DNA from: Deltaproteobacteria bacterium
GTDB lineage: Bacteria; Myxococcota_C; UBA6777
Length of the DNA: 64,000 nt
Reading direction: 5' to 3'
NCBI GenBank assembly: GCA_002731275.1
Contig: PCBK01000118.1
Span: 28,766-92,765 of the forward strand
Numbering within the stretch: position 1 is the stretch's first letter; every line of letters begins with the position of its first letter. Below the pieces are notes generated by a model. That model made no database searches, was not told the DNA's origin, and worked only from the letters and a program-made list of their open reading frames with translations. Shown in pieces: positions 9,328-19,073 of this stretch. The translations under genes were made by a program, and so were the position numbers.

Positions 9328-11154
9328 TCAACGTCCCTGAACACAGTAATCAACGCTGTCATCCAGAGACAACCCGTCTGCGTTCTTTTTGAGGACAAGT
9401 CGCCACTTACGCTTGTGAAACTTCTTTTGAAAAGAACAAGGTTGGTATCCTGGTGCGGTCATGTTGACCGTAATCTTCTCTCCAGGCTTGCTCTGCATGA
9501 GACAATACCAACTCGCAAAACGAATATAAGTCGATTTTGTGGAAAAGCGCGCAGAGAATGGACGCACGCTCAAATATATCCACCGACTAGGGAGCGGGTC
9601 CTTGGGACATCCCTTGATCCTCGTCGATGGAATGTCAGCTCTCATACGAGGCTTCACCTTCCTCACAACAACCCGACGAGGACGACTCCTTGAGATACGC
9701 TTGCGCCGTCGTACAGGACGTCTTCTTCTCTTGACAAGGCGACGACTCGGTGGGGACTTTCTAAGAACGGGTCTTTGGGGTGGAGTGCGACGACGTACAG
9801 GCACAGTGGCTTTTACGGGGCGGCGTGGCGTTACTTTTTTCAAACGTACAGTGACCGCTCTTCTACGTAGTGGCGAGGCTTGTTTTTTTGGTGGCAGAAA
9901 GAGTTGATAGACACCAACCCCTCCCATAAAAAGGAACAACAACAACATCACCGACATAAACACAAAGATGTATCGCTCCCCCTCCGAAGTTCTCTCATCA
10001 GGATCGTGTTCAAGTCCGGTGTGTGTATGTATGCGAGGATTTGTCTGTGGTGTAACAGAAGCAGCTCCACCACCAGGACCCTTCGCAGCAAGCTCCTTCT
10101 CAAACGCAAAGAATGGCTCCAAAATACTCGCGATCTCTTCACGATTCTGCTGTTCTGCCTCTTGCACTGGAGAAGATGAAGTTTGAAGCTCCTCCAACGT
10201 CTCCCCCATACGATCGAGGTACTCAAGGACCTCGTAGATACTTTGGGGACGATCATCTGGTTGTTTTTGCAAACAATGCATTACCAGGAAATCGACCTCT
10301 GGGGGAACATCTGTACGAAGTCCAGACGGCGGCTGAGGAACAAAGTAGAGTTGTCGCTCCATCAGCTTCACGAGCGAAACAGACTTTTGACTTGGATCCA
10401 CAAATGGCGTCTGTTTGGTGAGCATTTCGTAAAGCAAGATCCCAAGCGCATAAAGATCCGTTCTGTGATCGATAGAGCTCGTGAGGATTTGCTCAGGTGC
10501 CATGTATACAGGCGTACCAAGCGCACCTTCGCCTGGATTTGTCATGATCTCGCTGGACTCTTGGAACTTTGCGATACCAAAATCGAGAACTTTGACAAAG
10601 TGGGGATCCCTTCCTCTCTTCGTCAGCAATATGTTCTCAGGTTTGAGATCCCTGTGAATGATGTTGTTCGCGTGTGCGCTCACAAGTGCCGAACAGACTT
10701 GTTTGAACATATGCATGATCAAAGATAACGGAAGGGGCTCTGTAGACGAGGTCAACATCTCCTGCAAGCTCTGCCCTTCGAGATACTCCATCACATAAAA
10801 CGCGCCTAGGTTCGGCACAACACCAAAATCATCAAAGACCCTGACGATATGTTCGTTTTCCTGCGAAACCCCCGCAGTCAGCAGAATTTCCTGGTAAAAC
10901 CGTTCACGCAACTGCTCGTTTTGCATGAACTGAGGAGGTAAAAACTTGATCGCGCGGTAGGGGTTGATCGTCAGGTGGAGGTGCTTGGCGAGATACACCA
11001 ATCCAAACCCACCTTCGCCGATTTTCTTTTTGATAGAGTATTTCCCTGCGACGACGATGATCGGCAAGTGACAAAAAGGACACATCTGATCAGGAAGCTG
11101 TTCGGGCAAGGGCGATTTACATTGTGGACAGAGCGGTTGTGAAGACATATCCAT
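9328..11154 (-). CDS. Ser/Thr protein kinase with N-terminal zinc ribbon, membrane anchor and PEGA-like C-terminus
   Basis: 608 residues. Residues 8-30 form a zinc ribbon (CPQCKSP and CPFCHLP). The Hanks-type kinase domain spans about 38-312: glycine loop GEGGFG, Lys70 in AIKFL, HRDLKPEN with Asp169, DFG at 191-193 and APE at 219-221, so it is an active-looking RD kinase. A single membrane segment lies at about 395-420. A very Arg/Pro-rich stretch follows (430-505), then an extracytoplasmic domain with a PEGA-like strand (ITVNMTAPGYQPC). The ATG overlaps the stop of the upstream gene as TGATG, so translation is probably coupled. It is the last gene of a four-gene minus-strand operon starting at 14230. 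Confidence 0.93.
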   Translation of the reverse strand: MDMSSQPLCPQCKSPLPEQLPDQMCPFCHLPIIVVAGKYSIKKKIGEGGFGLVYLAKHLHLTINPYRAIKFLPPQFMQNEQLRERFYQEILLTAGVSQENEHIVRVFDDFGVVPNLGAFYVMEYLEGQSLQEMLTSSTEPLPLSLIMHMFKQVCSALVSAHANNIIHRDLKPENILLTKRGRDPHFVKVLDFGIAKFQESSEIMTNPGEGALGTPVYMAPEQILTSSIDHRTDLYALGILLYEMLTKQTPFVDPSQKSVSLVKLMERQLYFVPQPPSGLRTDVPPEVDFLVMHCLQKQPDDRPQSIYEVLEYLDRMGETLEELQTSSSPVQEAEQQNREEIASILEPFFAFEKELAAKGPGGGAASVTPQTNPRIHTHTGLEHDPDERTSEGERYIFVFMSVMLLLFLFMGGVGVYQLFLPPKKQASPLRRRAVTVRLKKVTPRRPVKATVPVRRRTPPQRPVLRKSPPSRRLVKRRRRPVRRRKRISRSRPRRVVVRKVKPRMRADIPSTRIKGCPKDPLPSRWIYLSVRPFSARFSTKSTYIRFASWYCLMQSKPGEKITVNMTAPGYQPCSFQKKFHKRKWRLVLKKNADGLSLDDSVDYCVQGR

Positions 11155-12170
11155 CAGTACCTCACGAGGATCGAGCCGGCAGGTTCTCTACGTGGATGAG
11201 GAGGTGACTTGGGTGCTTTGTTACCTGCGTAAGCACGCTCCGTCAAAAAATGTGTCAGACCGGCTCCAGCAAGAGTAAGAACCCCCATCGACATCACAAC
11301 AAAGCCGATGGTCGTAATAGAGCGAGCTTGTTCAAACTCACTTTTGGCCACTGCAGGCGGCAACTCACGCTGCCGATTCGGATCGGATACGATGGCGTTA
11401 ATTTCGCTTTGCCGTGTCCCTCCGTAAATGGCCAATCCACCTCCAACAGTAAGCGCGATCCCCCCAACGACGTATCCAACGATGACAAAGGCTGGGACCT
11501 TCTTTGCGAGCAATATTTTGCGCTTGACGATGCGAATCTTTGCCGGTGTCAGGTTGAGCGTCAGTGGACGCCCTGCGAGGAGCTGTATTTTCTTTGTAAA
11601 GGGGGTTTTTTTGGGATAGGTGATGTGTACAGTGTAGGGCCCTGGCCTCAACGTGTTATGTAATTCGTAGCGTTTTTGAGAGCGAAAGCGAAATCCCTTC
11701 AGGGTGATCACTGCACCTTGGACACCGGTCAGGATGGAGAGGGGTGTTTTCCTGACCTCTTTCATGAGCGCTTCGGCCTTTGTGCGACGGACTCTACAAG
11801 AAGAGGTCGCCATACAGTACTTTTTGTCAAAAGATATGGTGAGGAGGTCAGCGGCTCTCTCCTTCCAATATCGTTGCACCTCTGGTCTCGTCACTTGCCC
11901 AGCTCTTTTGACGAAGCAAGCCGCCGCGTTGGATAAAAATCGGTCTTTGTAAAACGCTTTTTTTTCCTTCCAACTGAGGTGCTTACTCACCTGCTGCGTC
12001 AATTGCAAAAAACAACGCCCGGCTTTCACAAATTGATTGTTGTGATACAACTTCTTACATGCTTTTTCACCAGACCACCCATACGCAGGCATAAGCAAGC
12101 AAGTCATCAAGTACAACCCTCCTCCCTGCAGGAGCGAAAGTCTCCACCTTTTTACATCGTATCTGTCCAT
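11154..12170 (-). CDS. PEGA-like membrane protein, paralogue A of the kinase operon
   Basis: 338 residues. A signal or anchor segment (GGGLYLMTCLLMPAYG) leads into an alpha-helical region of about 120 residues with conserved cysteines (ACKKLY, RCFLQL, YCMATSSCRV). A PEGA-like beta domain follows (about 155-215: TLRPGPYTVHITYPKK). Two membrane segments near the C-terminus are separated by a short loop (FVIVGYVVGGIALTVGGGLA and TIGFVVMSMGVLTLAGAGL). It is clearly paralogous to 13229-14230 along its whole length. Position directly before the kinase, with TGATG overlap, suggests a partner or sensor for that kinase. The function is not known. Confidence 0.85.
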   Translation of the reverse strand: MDRYDVKRWRLSLLQGGGLYLMTCLLMPAYGWSGEKACKKLYHNNQFVKAGRCFLQLTQQVSKHLSWKEKKAFYKDRFLSNAAACFVKRAGQVTRPEVQRYWKERAADLLTISFDKKYCMATSSCRVRRTKAEALMKEVRKTPLSILTGVQGAVITLKGFRFRSQKRYELHNTLRPGPYTVHITYPKKTPFTKKIQLLAGRPLTLNLTPAKIRIVKRKILLAKKVPAFVIVGYVVGGIALTVGGGLAIYGGTRQSEINAIVSDPNRQRELPPAVAKSEFEQARSITTIGFVVMSMGVLTLAGAGLTHFLTERAYAGNKAPKSPPHPRREPAGSILVRY

Positions 12171-12221
12171 ATGCCATCCCGGTCATTGTCCGAAAGCGAC
12201 GAGGAATATCGTCTTGCTGCA

Positions 12222-13229
12222 TCATTTCGCCGAAACACAGCCAGCTTCATCAATCGCACCATCACAGTTATCATCCATCAAATTTCCACAAAGTTCAAGG
12301 AGACGACACTCACTCCATGCGGAACCTTCGCAGACTTGGATCCGACAGCTCTCTGGTTGAGATGAACAGCGACGCCAAAGAGGTGCGGTTGTTCCACTTT
12401 GGTTGTCGATCAGACCATCACAATCGTCGTCGAGCTGGTTACAAACAGCCCCTTGTCCGGAGGGATTCTCCTCGGGTGTGGGTAACACTTGCTCTTCACA
12501 AAACCCCCACACCCACCGATTCTTTTCGGGATCTTGAACACACCGCTGTGTTCCAGCCTTACAGGGTCGTCCATCACCTTGCTGTTTGGGATCACCGAGA
12601 TAACAAGAGCGTGTTTGTCCTTTCTCACACAAACACGCAGGGGTCTCATCGAGTAAACCGTCACAATCTTTGTCGCGATCGATACAAGCAGTCAGTCTGT
12701 CGTGGGTGGCTTTGGTGCCATTCAGGTTGTGGACTTCGGCGACAAGCTGTTGTTGTGGCAAGATCTGGACCAGACATCGCCCCCATGTTTGCTCTTGTGT
12801 ACAATATTGAATCCCACGGGAACATGGCGCGGTACTCGACTGCAACAAGCGCTCATTTGCGCTGAAACAAGCACGCCTTGTACCCCTCTCACAGCCACAT
12901 TCGAGACCCTCATCGATGCTCCCATCACAATCGTTGTCCAAGCCATCACATCGTTCAGTTTGCTTGGTCACTTGTGCAAGGCATTCGGACCACGCGCTGC
13001 CATGATCTGTGCAATACTGTAACCCTCCGACACAGACCCCACGCTCAGTCACCTCGGTACACTTTTGTATATCTCCGAGATCACAGAGCTTAGGAAGGCA
13101 TCGCTGGTTATGACACACAGTCACTTCGTTCGTCAGGCAATTGTCGTCTGTCTCACACACCCGCTCGACTCGCTCGATACAACCAGCCAACAACAACAAA
13201 CAAACAAACAATAGACAGCCCCGCATCAT
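12222..13229 (-). CDS. MopE-like Cys-rich lipoprotein
   Basis: About 335 residues with a lipoprotein signal ending LLLLAGC. The body holds four copies of a metal-binding-like motif: CDGLDNDCDGSIDE, DRDKDCDGLLDE, CNQLDDDCDGLIDN and CGNLMDDNCDGAIDE. Disulfide-rich spacers of similar pattern (GxQxCxxxxxxWxxCxxQV) lie between them. The C-x-x-L-D-D-x-C-D-G pattern is common in MopE-related and myxobacterial secreted proteins and resembles a calcium-binding loop. The ATG at 13229 overlaps the upstream TGA as TGATG; an in-frame TTG lies three bases earlier. It sits between the two PEGA-like paralogues in the kinase operon. Confidence 0.87.
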   Translation of the reverse strand: MMRGCLLFVCLLLLAGCIERVERVCETDDNCLTNEVTVCHNQRCLPKLCDLGDIQKCTEVTERGVCVGGLQYCTDHGSAWSECLAQVTKQTERCDGLDNDCDGSIDEGLECGCERGTRRACFSANERLLQSSTAPCSRGIQYCTQEQTWGRCLVQILPQQQLVAEVHNLNGTKATHDRLTACIDRDKDCDGLLDETPACLCEKGQTRSCYLGDPKQQGDGRPCKAGTQRCVQDPEKNRWVWGFCEEQVLPTPEENPSGQGAVCNQLDDDCDGLIDNQSGTTAPLWRRCSSQPESCRIQVCEGSAWSECRLLELCGNLMDDNCDGAIDEAGCVSAK

Positions 13230-14230
13230 CAATCCATCCCCCGAAACAAAATGACCTCAGACTTTACACGGACAGGCTGCATGACTCTTTGTTTTTTTTG
13301 AGGCGTTGCCATGTACACAATGAACCCGACAGAGCCCAACACAAACGCTGCCCCCCCCACAACAAAACCAACATCTCGTACCCTCTCTGCCGTTGTGAAC
13401 TGCTCATCGTACTGTTTATCCGTGAGTTGTTTGTTACGCGTCACATCCTGAAGTTGGGCGTTGAGATACGTCTGTGTGGAGAGAGAATGAGCGAGCATTA
13501 AGAGCGAGCTCACAAACGCAATCCCACCTGCCACATAACTCACCATCACGAGTGGTGGAATCTTCTTCTCCACAATAATTCGTTGTTCGAGGATCTTCAC
13601 TTTGACCTGGTCGACTTTGAGCACCATTCTCTTCTTGGGACCGAGTCGGATCACATGCTTATGCTTTTTCCCTGATGGCAAGCTGACAGTCACGCGGTAT
13701 GTTCCAGGCCGCAACGTCGCTTGGAATTGATGTCTTTCGAAATGACTGTACTGAAAGCCGTTCACCTCAATGCCAGCGCGCGTTTCTTTTGTCGAGACAA
13801 CAAGCTCGGCATATTGGATTTGCTTCTCAAATGTATCCGCGAGGCTGCGGTGTAAGTGACAACGACTTGTCGCCTCACAGTACCCCTTTTGAAACGTAAT
13901 TTTGAGCAAAGCAGAAGCACGTGACAACCAAAAACCACGGTGTTCGGTGGACTTGGTCTTTTTAGCAGCCTTCGCGTAGGAGATCGCAGCGAAGCGCAGG
14001 TACCGGTCTCTGAAGAAACCAACCCGCTCCTTTGGGGTATGCTGCTCGACCTGCTCGTCAAGCCCACGAAAGCATTCAGCCGATTTCACATAGTGTTTTT
14101 GTGCAAAGAGACGCTTACATCGAAGCTCCTTCTCTTGTAGAACAGGATGCTTGGCTTCCACATCGGAAGCACACAACCCCAACCCTCCTAACACGATCAG
14201 ACCTCTGACCCAATGACCAACACAACGCAT
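13229..14230 (-). CDS. PEGA-like membrane protein, paralogue B of the kinase operon
   Basis: 333 residues, first gene of the minus-strand operon. It matches paralogue A (11154-12170) domain for domain. A signal peptide (LIVLGGLGLCASDVEA) leads into a Cys-containing helical region (LRCKRLFAQKHYVKSAECF, YCEATSRCHLH). A PEGA-like region (TLRPGTYRVTVSLPSGKKHK) and two C-terminal membrane segments follow (LVMVSYVAGGIAFVSSLLML and VGFVVGGAAFVLGSVGFIVY). Two divergent paralogues in one operon suggest a heteromeric complex or two alternative inputs to the kinase. This is inference. Confidence 0.85.
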   Translation of the reverse strand: MRCVGHWVRGLIVLGGLGLCASDVEAKHPVLQEKELRCKRLFAQKHYVKSAECFRGLDEQVEQHTPKERVGFFRDRYLRFAAISYAKAAKKTKSTEHRGFWLSRASALLKITFQKGYCEATSRCHLHRSLADTFEKQIQYAELVVSTKETRAGIEVNGFQYSHFERHQFQATLRPGTYRVTVSLPSGKKHKHVIRLGPKKRMVLKVDQVKVKILEQRIIVEKKIPPLVMVSYVAGGIAFVSSLLMLAHSLSTQTYLNAQLQDVTRNKQLTDKQYDEQFTTAERVRDVGFVVGGAAFVLGSVGFIVYMATPQKKQRVMQPVRVKSEVILFRGMD

Positions 14231-14414
14231 ATCTCACCATTTCGCGTAAAACGGTTCGTGCTTCCTGGCGACTTTTTTCCGCAGCGACTTCCGTGCTGCG
14301 GCACTTCTTGTACGATAAAGACCTTCAGACAAGATGTAAAGAAAAACAAGACGAGGAGACGACATCCCGGAAGATTTCGTACGTTATTGGGTAAAAAAGA
14401 TGCTCCCTCTCCTC

Positions 14415-16187
14415 TTAGGATGAAGGTCCGGCCTCACTGGCTGTTCGATATCTCCCTTTGTAATCAAAGATCTTGTCTTCAATGCGCCAAAACTTCCCCT
14501 GTTTTTTGGCGATCACAAAGTCGGGGTGGCGGAATTGGTGAGCGTCTTCAATGATCTGCTCGATACTTTTGATTTGGAACGTCGTCCCAGGTAGACGATG
14601 ATGTTCTCTCACAAAGTAGTAGTAAAAGGCCCGCTTTTGCTTGGGCGTATCGAGCCGAAAATATTCATCGATCTCACCGCCTTCTTCACCGTGATAGGTC
14701 ACCTTCAGGCTGGATTGATCGTGTTTGTTGAGATGCCTGGAAAACTGGATCCCCGCACATCGTATCACCATCGTTCCACGCTCTCTCAACGCATCGCGTA
14801 ACTTCTTGTCAGGATCCACCAACATCTGCTTACACGAGTGACATTGTCTCGCAGAGATGTCATTTTCAGCACCACAAGCAGGACACACCTTGTAGCGAAA
14901 GCGAAAGTCACAATACTCGATCTCACCGTGAAGCTCGGCAAAACCCTTACACTTACGACCGTAGTGCTCGATCAACTCTCCACCTGGACCGACCTTCCCC
15001 CAAAAGTCGTTGATATGACCACATTGAGGACATGGGATTTCAACGGGGACGGACTTTCGATCGGGACGAGGTTCCCCAACCTCAGGCGCAAAGAGATCAA
15101 AACCGTTACACGCGTAATCCAGCACCAAGCACTCGGTCTTGTCAGGAAACAAACGCAACCCTCGACCGATCATCTGTTGAAACAGACTCACAGACGCAGT
15201 CGGCCGCAGCAACGCGATCAAGTCGACATGTGGCGCGTCAAATCCAGTCGTCAAGACCGAGACATTTACGAGGTACTTGATCTTCATGTCCTTGAAAGAT
15301 TGGATCAGCTCATCGCGCTCCTCAGAGGGCGTATCACCGACAATCAGCGCCGCCTCACCCTTCGGCAACAAACCCAGTATCTCCTTGGCGTGCTGTACAG
15401 AAGAGGCAAAGATCATCACGCCCTTTCGGTCCCTTGCGTACTCAATGACCTGCTGAATAATCAACGGCGTGACACGCTTATTCTCCGCAACAAGACGTTG
15501 TAACTCGGACTCGATATACGAGCCATCCAATTCGTGCTCCAACGCACTAAAGTCGTACTGTGCCGCGAGCACATCGACGATGTGAGCTGGTGTCAGGTAC
15601 TGTTGATCGATCAACGTACGCAAAGGCAACTCGTACACACAGTGATCAAAAAACTTCGGCTTGGTCGAACGCACTGTACCCTTGTGATGATAGCGATAAA
15701 TCCACCCCATCCCCAAACGATACGGCGTCGCAGTCAACCCGACAATTTTGACCTCCCTGTTGGTCTGCATCATATGGCGAAAGACTTGTTGGTATTGGGT
15801 CTTTTCACCTTCTGAGATGCGGTGACACTCATCGACGATCAGCAGCGAAAATTGCTTGTCAAACTTGTCCAAGTGGCGAGAGACTGATTGAACGCTCCCA
15901 AAAACAACCTTTCCCTGTGTCTCTCGTCGACTGAGTCCTGCAGAAAAAATCGCACCTTGTTCACCAAGAGCCTCGAACTTCCCGTGGTTTTGCTCGACGA
16001 GTTCTTTTACGTGTGCGAGCACCAACACCCGCCCATTCGCGATCCTGCACAACTCCGCGATCACAAGACTCTTCCCTGCCCCTGTCGGCAACACCACGAG
16101 CGCCGGGTCTTTTCGCGTTCGAAAGTGTTGTACAACCGATCCAACCGCTTCCTTTTGATACGGTCGCAATGTAAATTTGGACGCCAT
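14415..16187 (-). CDS. radD: RadD (YejH) DNA-repair helicase-like ATPase
   Basis: 590 residues from the ATG at 16187, with an AGGAG site. The N-terminus KFTLRPYQKEAV matches the E. coli RadD start; an upstream in-frame start at 16226 would add 13 unrelated residues. Superfamily 2 motifs are present: Walker A PTGAGKS, DECH box, TATPYRLG, and motif VI QMIGRGLR. The C-terminal zinc region holds the expected clusters CPQCGH, CKGFAELHGEIEYC and CPACGAENDISARQC. Similarity to RadD runs to the C-terminal phrase HPDFVIAKKQGKFW. RadD helps process recombination intermediates with RecA and SSB in E. coli. It is a single gene with no repair neighbours. Confidence 0.95.
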   Translation of the reverse strand: MASKFTLRPYQKEAVGSVVQHFRTRKDPALVVLPTGAGKSLVIAELCRIANGRVLVLAHVKELVEQNHGKFEALGEQGAIFSAGLSRRETQGKVVFGSVQSVSRHLDKFDKQFSLLIVDECHRISEGEKTQYQQVFRHMMQTNREVKIVGLTATPYRLGMGWIYRYHHKGTVRSTKPKFFDHCVYELPLRTLIDQQYLTPAHIVDVLAAQYDFSALEHELDGSYIESELQRLVAENKRVTPLIIQQVIEYARDRKGVMIFASSVQHAKEILGLLPKGEAALIVGDTPSEERDELIQSFKDMKIKYLVNVSVLTTGFDAPHVDLIALLRPTASVSLFQQMIGRGLRLFPDKTECLVLDYACNGFDLFAPEVGEPRPDRKSVPVEIPCPQCGHINDFWGKVGPGGELIEHYGRKCKGFAELHGEIEYCDFRFRYKVCPACGAENDISARQCHSCKQMLVDPDKKLRDALRERGTMVIRCAGIQFSRHLNKHDQSSLKVTYHGEEGGEIDEYFRLDTPKQKRAFYYYFVREHHRLPGTTFQIKSIEQIIEDAHQFRHPDFVIAKKQGKFWRIEDKIFDYKGRYRTASEAGPSS

Positions 16188-16559
16188 CAACCATGCTCCT
16201 ATCAGGTCTTCTCCAACAACATACAATCACACCTCGCCACCATACCCCATCCACGTGTCACTTTGAAACACATATACACAAGACCAACAAACGAAACTAC
16301 TTTCTATCCTATCGAACAAGATCGGATACCTTCTATCCTCCCGATCTCCAAAAAAGAAGCCATGAGTATCGCAAAACAGACTCTCCCCCTCCCACGTGAT
16401 TGACTGATTTATATAAAGAAAAAGACAAAGACAAGATGAAAAAGAGGTTTTCATCGCCCTGTGGTATCATCTTTGCAAATAAGCAACACAAAACCCAAGT
16501 TTCTCGTTTATTGGACGAAAAAAAGAACACGGAAGTTGAAGACCACAGGAGGAAGGTAT
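16188..16559. other. Divergent intergenic region, radD / MopE-like lipoprotein
   Basis: 372 bp between two divergently transcribed genes. The only structure noticed is a small set of overlapping inverted repeats: GATCGG at 16320-16325 with CCGATC at 16341-16346, and GGATA at 16324-16328 with TATCC at 16334-16338. The two pairings share the same GG and so compete. They could be an operator. No clear sigma-70 promoter was found. Confidence 0.4.
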
Positions 16560-17720
16560 ATGAGACGTTTTTGTTTGTTGATGATGCTCCCATTCTTTTT
16601 GATGTGTGCTGCTTGCCAGACATTCTCCCCAAACAACACCTCCACTGATTGTAAGACAGAGGGGACGTGTAAATCATCCCCAAATGATGGTGGCTCCGAA
16701 CCAAAGGAGCAAGAGCCAGTCGTTGAAGAAGAAGCGACACCTCCAGAGCCAAAACCGACAGACACTTCCAAAACGGTCGGTTGCAAAAAAGACGATGATT
16801 GCTTGATGACAGAATACTGTCAGGCAGGTGCTTGCTACAAACTTCCACCGTGTAAAGACGGTGAGACAAGGTGTGGCCGGTACTGTACAGTCCTCTCTGA
16901 CAGCGAAAAACATTGTGGGGCTTGCGGGAACGCCTGCCCAACAGGGAAGGTCTGCCATGCAGGTGCCTGTAAAACGTGCACACCCGGTGAAACAACCGCT
17001 TGTGGCCCCTCACAGGGCGCATGTACACAAGGCACGAAAACGTGTGATGTCACAGGTAAATGGTCTGGACAGTGTGTCGGCGCGACCCTCCCCACACAAG
17101 AAACGTGTAATGGACTGGACGACAATTGTAACGGTACCATCGATGATAATGTCGTAGACGAAGGTGTCGCCTGCGACCACTCCACACAAAAGCAAGGTGA
17201 GTGCGCAAAAGGCGTTCAACATTGCGAACAAGGTACGTTTGTCTGCAAGCCCAAACAAACCTCTTCAAAAACAGAAGAGTGCAATGGATTAGATGACGAT
17301 TGTGATGGTCAAATTGACAACGGACGAGGTGGCAACTCCGTGTGCCAGACAGGTTGTACGTTCCCCTTTGAGACGACAAGACCTCCGACAGATCCACGTA
17401 GTTACAGTTACACGACAACACTCCAGCTCGACCCCACAACAGGCTCACATTGCCCTTCGAGAACACTCGAAGTCGCCCTTCGCTTCAACGTATCGTGGGA
17501 TAAGTATCATGGATACCGTATCGTTAGTTTCACCAGAGGCAAAGGCTGGAAAGACCTCGCGACTTACTCCCTCTTAGGCAAGAGGGAGAAAGACTTCCCG
17601 TATGCACACAGCAGTGTCTACACAAAACTACAGAGTCCAACAGGCGCGATCATCGAGGTTGTATTTGATTGGACCACGACGAACTTCGTCAAAGTCCACT
17701 CGATCAAACGTATTCAATGA
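16560..17720 (+). CDS. MopE-like Cys-rich lipoprotein with C-terminal beta domain
   Basis: 386 residues from the ATG at 16560, which follows AGGAGGAAGG; the in-frame GTG at 16461 is not supported. The lipoprotein signal ends in MCAAC. A Glu/Pro-rich linker follows, then Cys-rich modules (CKKDDDCLMTEYCQAGACY; CGACGNACPTGKVCHAGACK) typical of myxobacterial secreted proteins. Two MopE-type motifs are present (CNGLDDNCNGTIDD, CNGLDDDCDGQIDN). The last 110 residues form an unassigned mixed beta domain with no Cys after its first strand. It is probably surface-exposed and metal-binding by motif. The gene is convergent with 17734-18861. Confidence 0.88.
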   Translation: MRRFCLLMMLPFFLMCAACQTFSPNNTSTDCKTEGTCKSSPNDGGSEPKEQEPVVEEEATPPEPKPTDTSKTVGCKKDDDCLMTEYCQAGACYKLPPCKDGETRCGRYCTVLSDSEKHCGACGNACPTGKVCHAGACKTCTPGETTACGPSQGACTQGTKTCDVTGKWSGQCVGATLPTQETCNGLDDNCNGTIDDNVVDEGVACDHSTQKQGECAKGVQHCEQGTFVCKPKQTSSKTEECNGLDDDCDGQIDNGRGGNSVCQTGCTFPFETTRPPTDPRSYSYTTTLQLDPTTGSHCPSRTLEVALRFNVSWDKYHGYRIVSFTRGKGWKDLATYSLLGKREKDFPYAHSSVYTKLQSPTGAIIEVVFDWTTTNFVKVHSIKRIQ

Positions 17721-17733
17721 CCGAACTCTTCTC

Positions 17734-18861
17734 TTAGAAAGAACTGCGCTGCCTTTGACATGCAGCGAGCACTTCTCTACGGTGGTGGGAAAATTGCATG
17801 ACACCGAGAACATATCGAAGATTCTGGGGATCGTTGATGCGATGACAATAGAGTTTGGCGACGCGCGCACGATCCGCGCCAAATGAGAAGAGTTTCAGTA
17901 GACGTGCGAGTTGTTTTGCGGTTAGATTGCGAGGTAGGAAGGGGCGCAGGACTTGCGCAGCTTGGTAGCGAGTCAGTGCGTAGTCAAAGTCCCGCAACAA
18001 AACGCGCACGTGATTGTACCGCAGCAAAGCTCCGCGTGGTTTGAGTCTCTTTTGAAGCCAAACATTGATCAACTTCACACGCCGCTGTTCCCCTCTTTGT
18101 CTCTTCAAGAAGTTCTTAAATTTCCAGAAACGATCATCTGAATAGTACTTTGTCTTTGTCGCCGGGCTGCGTCCAGCGAGCGTTTTCGGCGCTTGTGGAC
18201 GCCGAGTCGCGCGAAAGATACCAGCTCGATGCTTGGTCGTCGCGCGTGTACTTCGTCTCAAGCGACGGCGATAGGTACGTGTGCGTGTCGACCTTCGCAA
18301 GGTCCGGGTGCGTGTTGCCCTTCGCAATGTCCGGGTGCGCATCGAACGAGCACGAGTGGACCTACGAAGCACTCGGGCACGTGTGGCTTTACGCAATGTA
18401 CGTCCCCTTCGGCCAGCGAAAGGATCTACCACACGGCGCTTGAGTCCTTTGCCACAAGAGATGGTTGTTTGTTTGCGCGTCATGTAGGTGTAGTTTTTTT
18501 TCCACCTTCTGCTGCTTCGATCCCACCACCAGTCACGAAAACGAATGGAGATATCAAAAGAGAGCGCAACCTGACCAGAAGCACGTTTACAAAGGGTCAC
18601 TCGGGGAAATGTCGCGACCCAGCGTTGTGTTGGGATAACTTTTTGTAGAATCACACGAGAGGAAGGATCGGAGATACGAGCTACAAACTGCCACTTTTGA
18701 CGTTGTATTTGCTGCCATCTCTTCGGCGCGATAGAGACTTGCGCGAAGAGAGTTGTTTGTGAAGGTGCAAGAGTCACTTCGATGGGGACGGCGTGCGCTT
18801 GTTGTCCTCCTGCGAAGAGAACACAACCCAACAAGAACAGATTCAAATGATACGATTTCAA
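17734..18861 (-). CDS. Secreted protein with Arg-Thr repeats and DUF4476-like C-terminal domain
   Basis: 375 residues. The start is a TTG at 18861, preceded by AGGAG at good spacing; no ATG fits. A signal peptide (LFLLGCVLFAGGQQAHA) leads to a beta-rich domain (residues 25-135). A low-complexity block of 9-residue repeats follows (RTRTLRRAT and variants, about 150-210), coded by about 27-bp imperfect DNA repeats at 18230-18400. The C-terminal 125 residues resemble DUF4476, with its paired helical repeats of the type LLKLFSFGADRARVAKLYCH. DUF4476 is found in myxobacterial and Bacteroidota proteins of unknown function. The very basic middle suggests binding to a polyanion. Confidence 0.8.
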   Translation of the reverse strand: MKSYHLNLFLLGCVLFAGGQQAHAVPIEVTLAPSQTTLFAQVSIAPKRWQQIQRQKWQFVARISDPSSRVILQKVIPTQRWVATFPRVTLCKRASGQVALSFDISIRFRDWWWDRSSRRWKKNYTYMTRKQTTISCGKGLKRRVVDPFAGRRGRTLRKATRARVLRRSTRARSMRTRTLRRATRTRTLRRSTRTRTYRRRLRRSTRATTKHRAGIFRATRRPQAPKTLAGRSPATKTKYYSDDRFWKFKNFLKRQRGEQRRVKLINVWLQKRLKPRGALLRYNHVRVLLRDFDYALTRYQAAQVLRPFLPRNLTAKQLARLLKLFSFGADRARVAKLYCHRINDPQNLRYVLGVMQFSHHRREVLAACQRQRSSF

Positions 18862-19073
18862 CGCTCTTCTCCTGGAACAGCGCGGGCTTTTTCATGCCCA
18901 ACATAATCAACCAAGCAGAGAGATGCAACCCCCCAAGACAACTGCAAGAAAAAAGAGCACATCAACAACCTACTCCCAATCAGCCTTGGAAAGACCGATC
19001 CATTCGAAAAGAAGTCCTTCTGCGAGAATGTTCTTCTGGTTCTTGAGGAAAAACGCAAAGGAGCGAGACAAGC

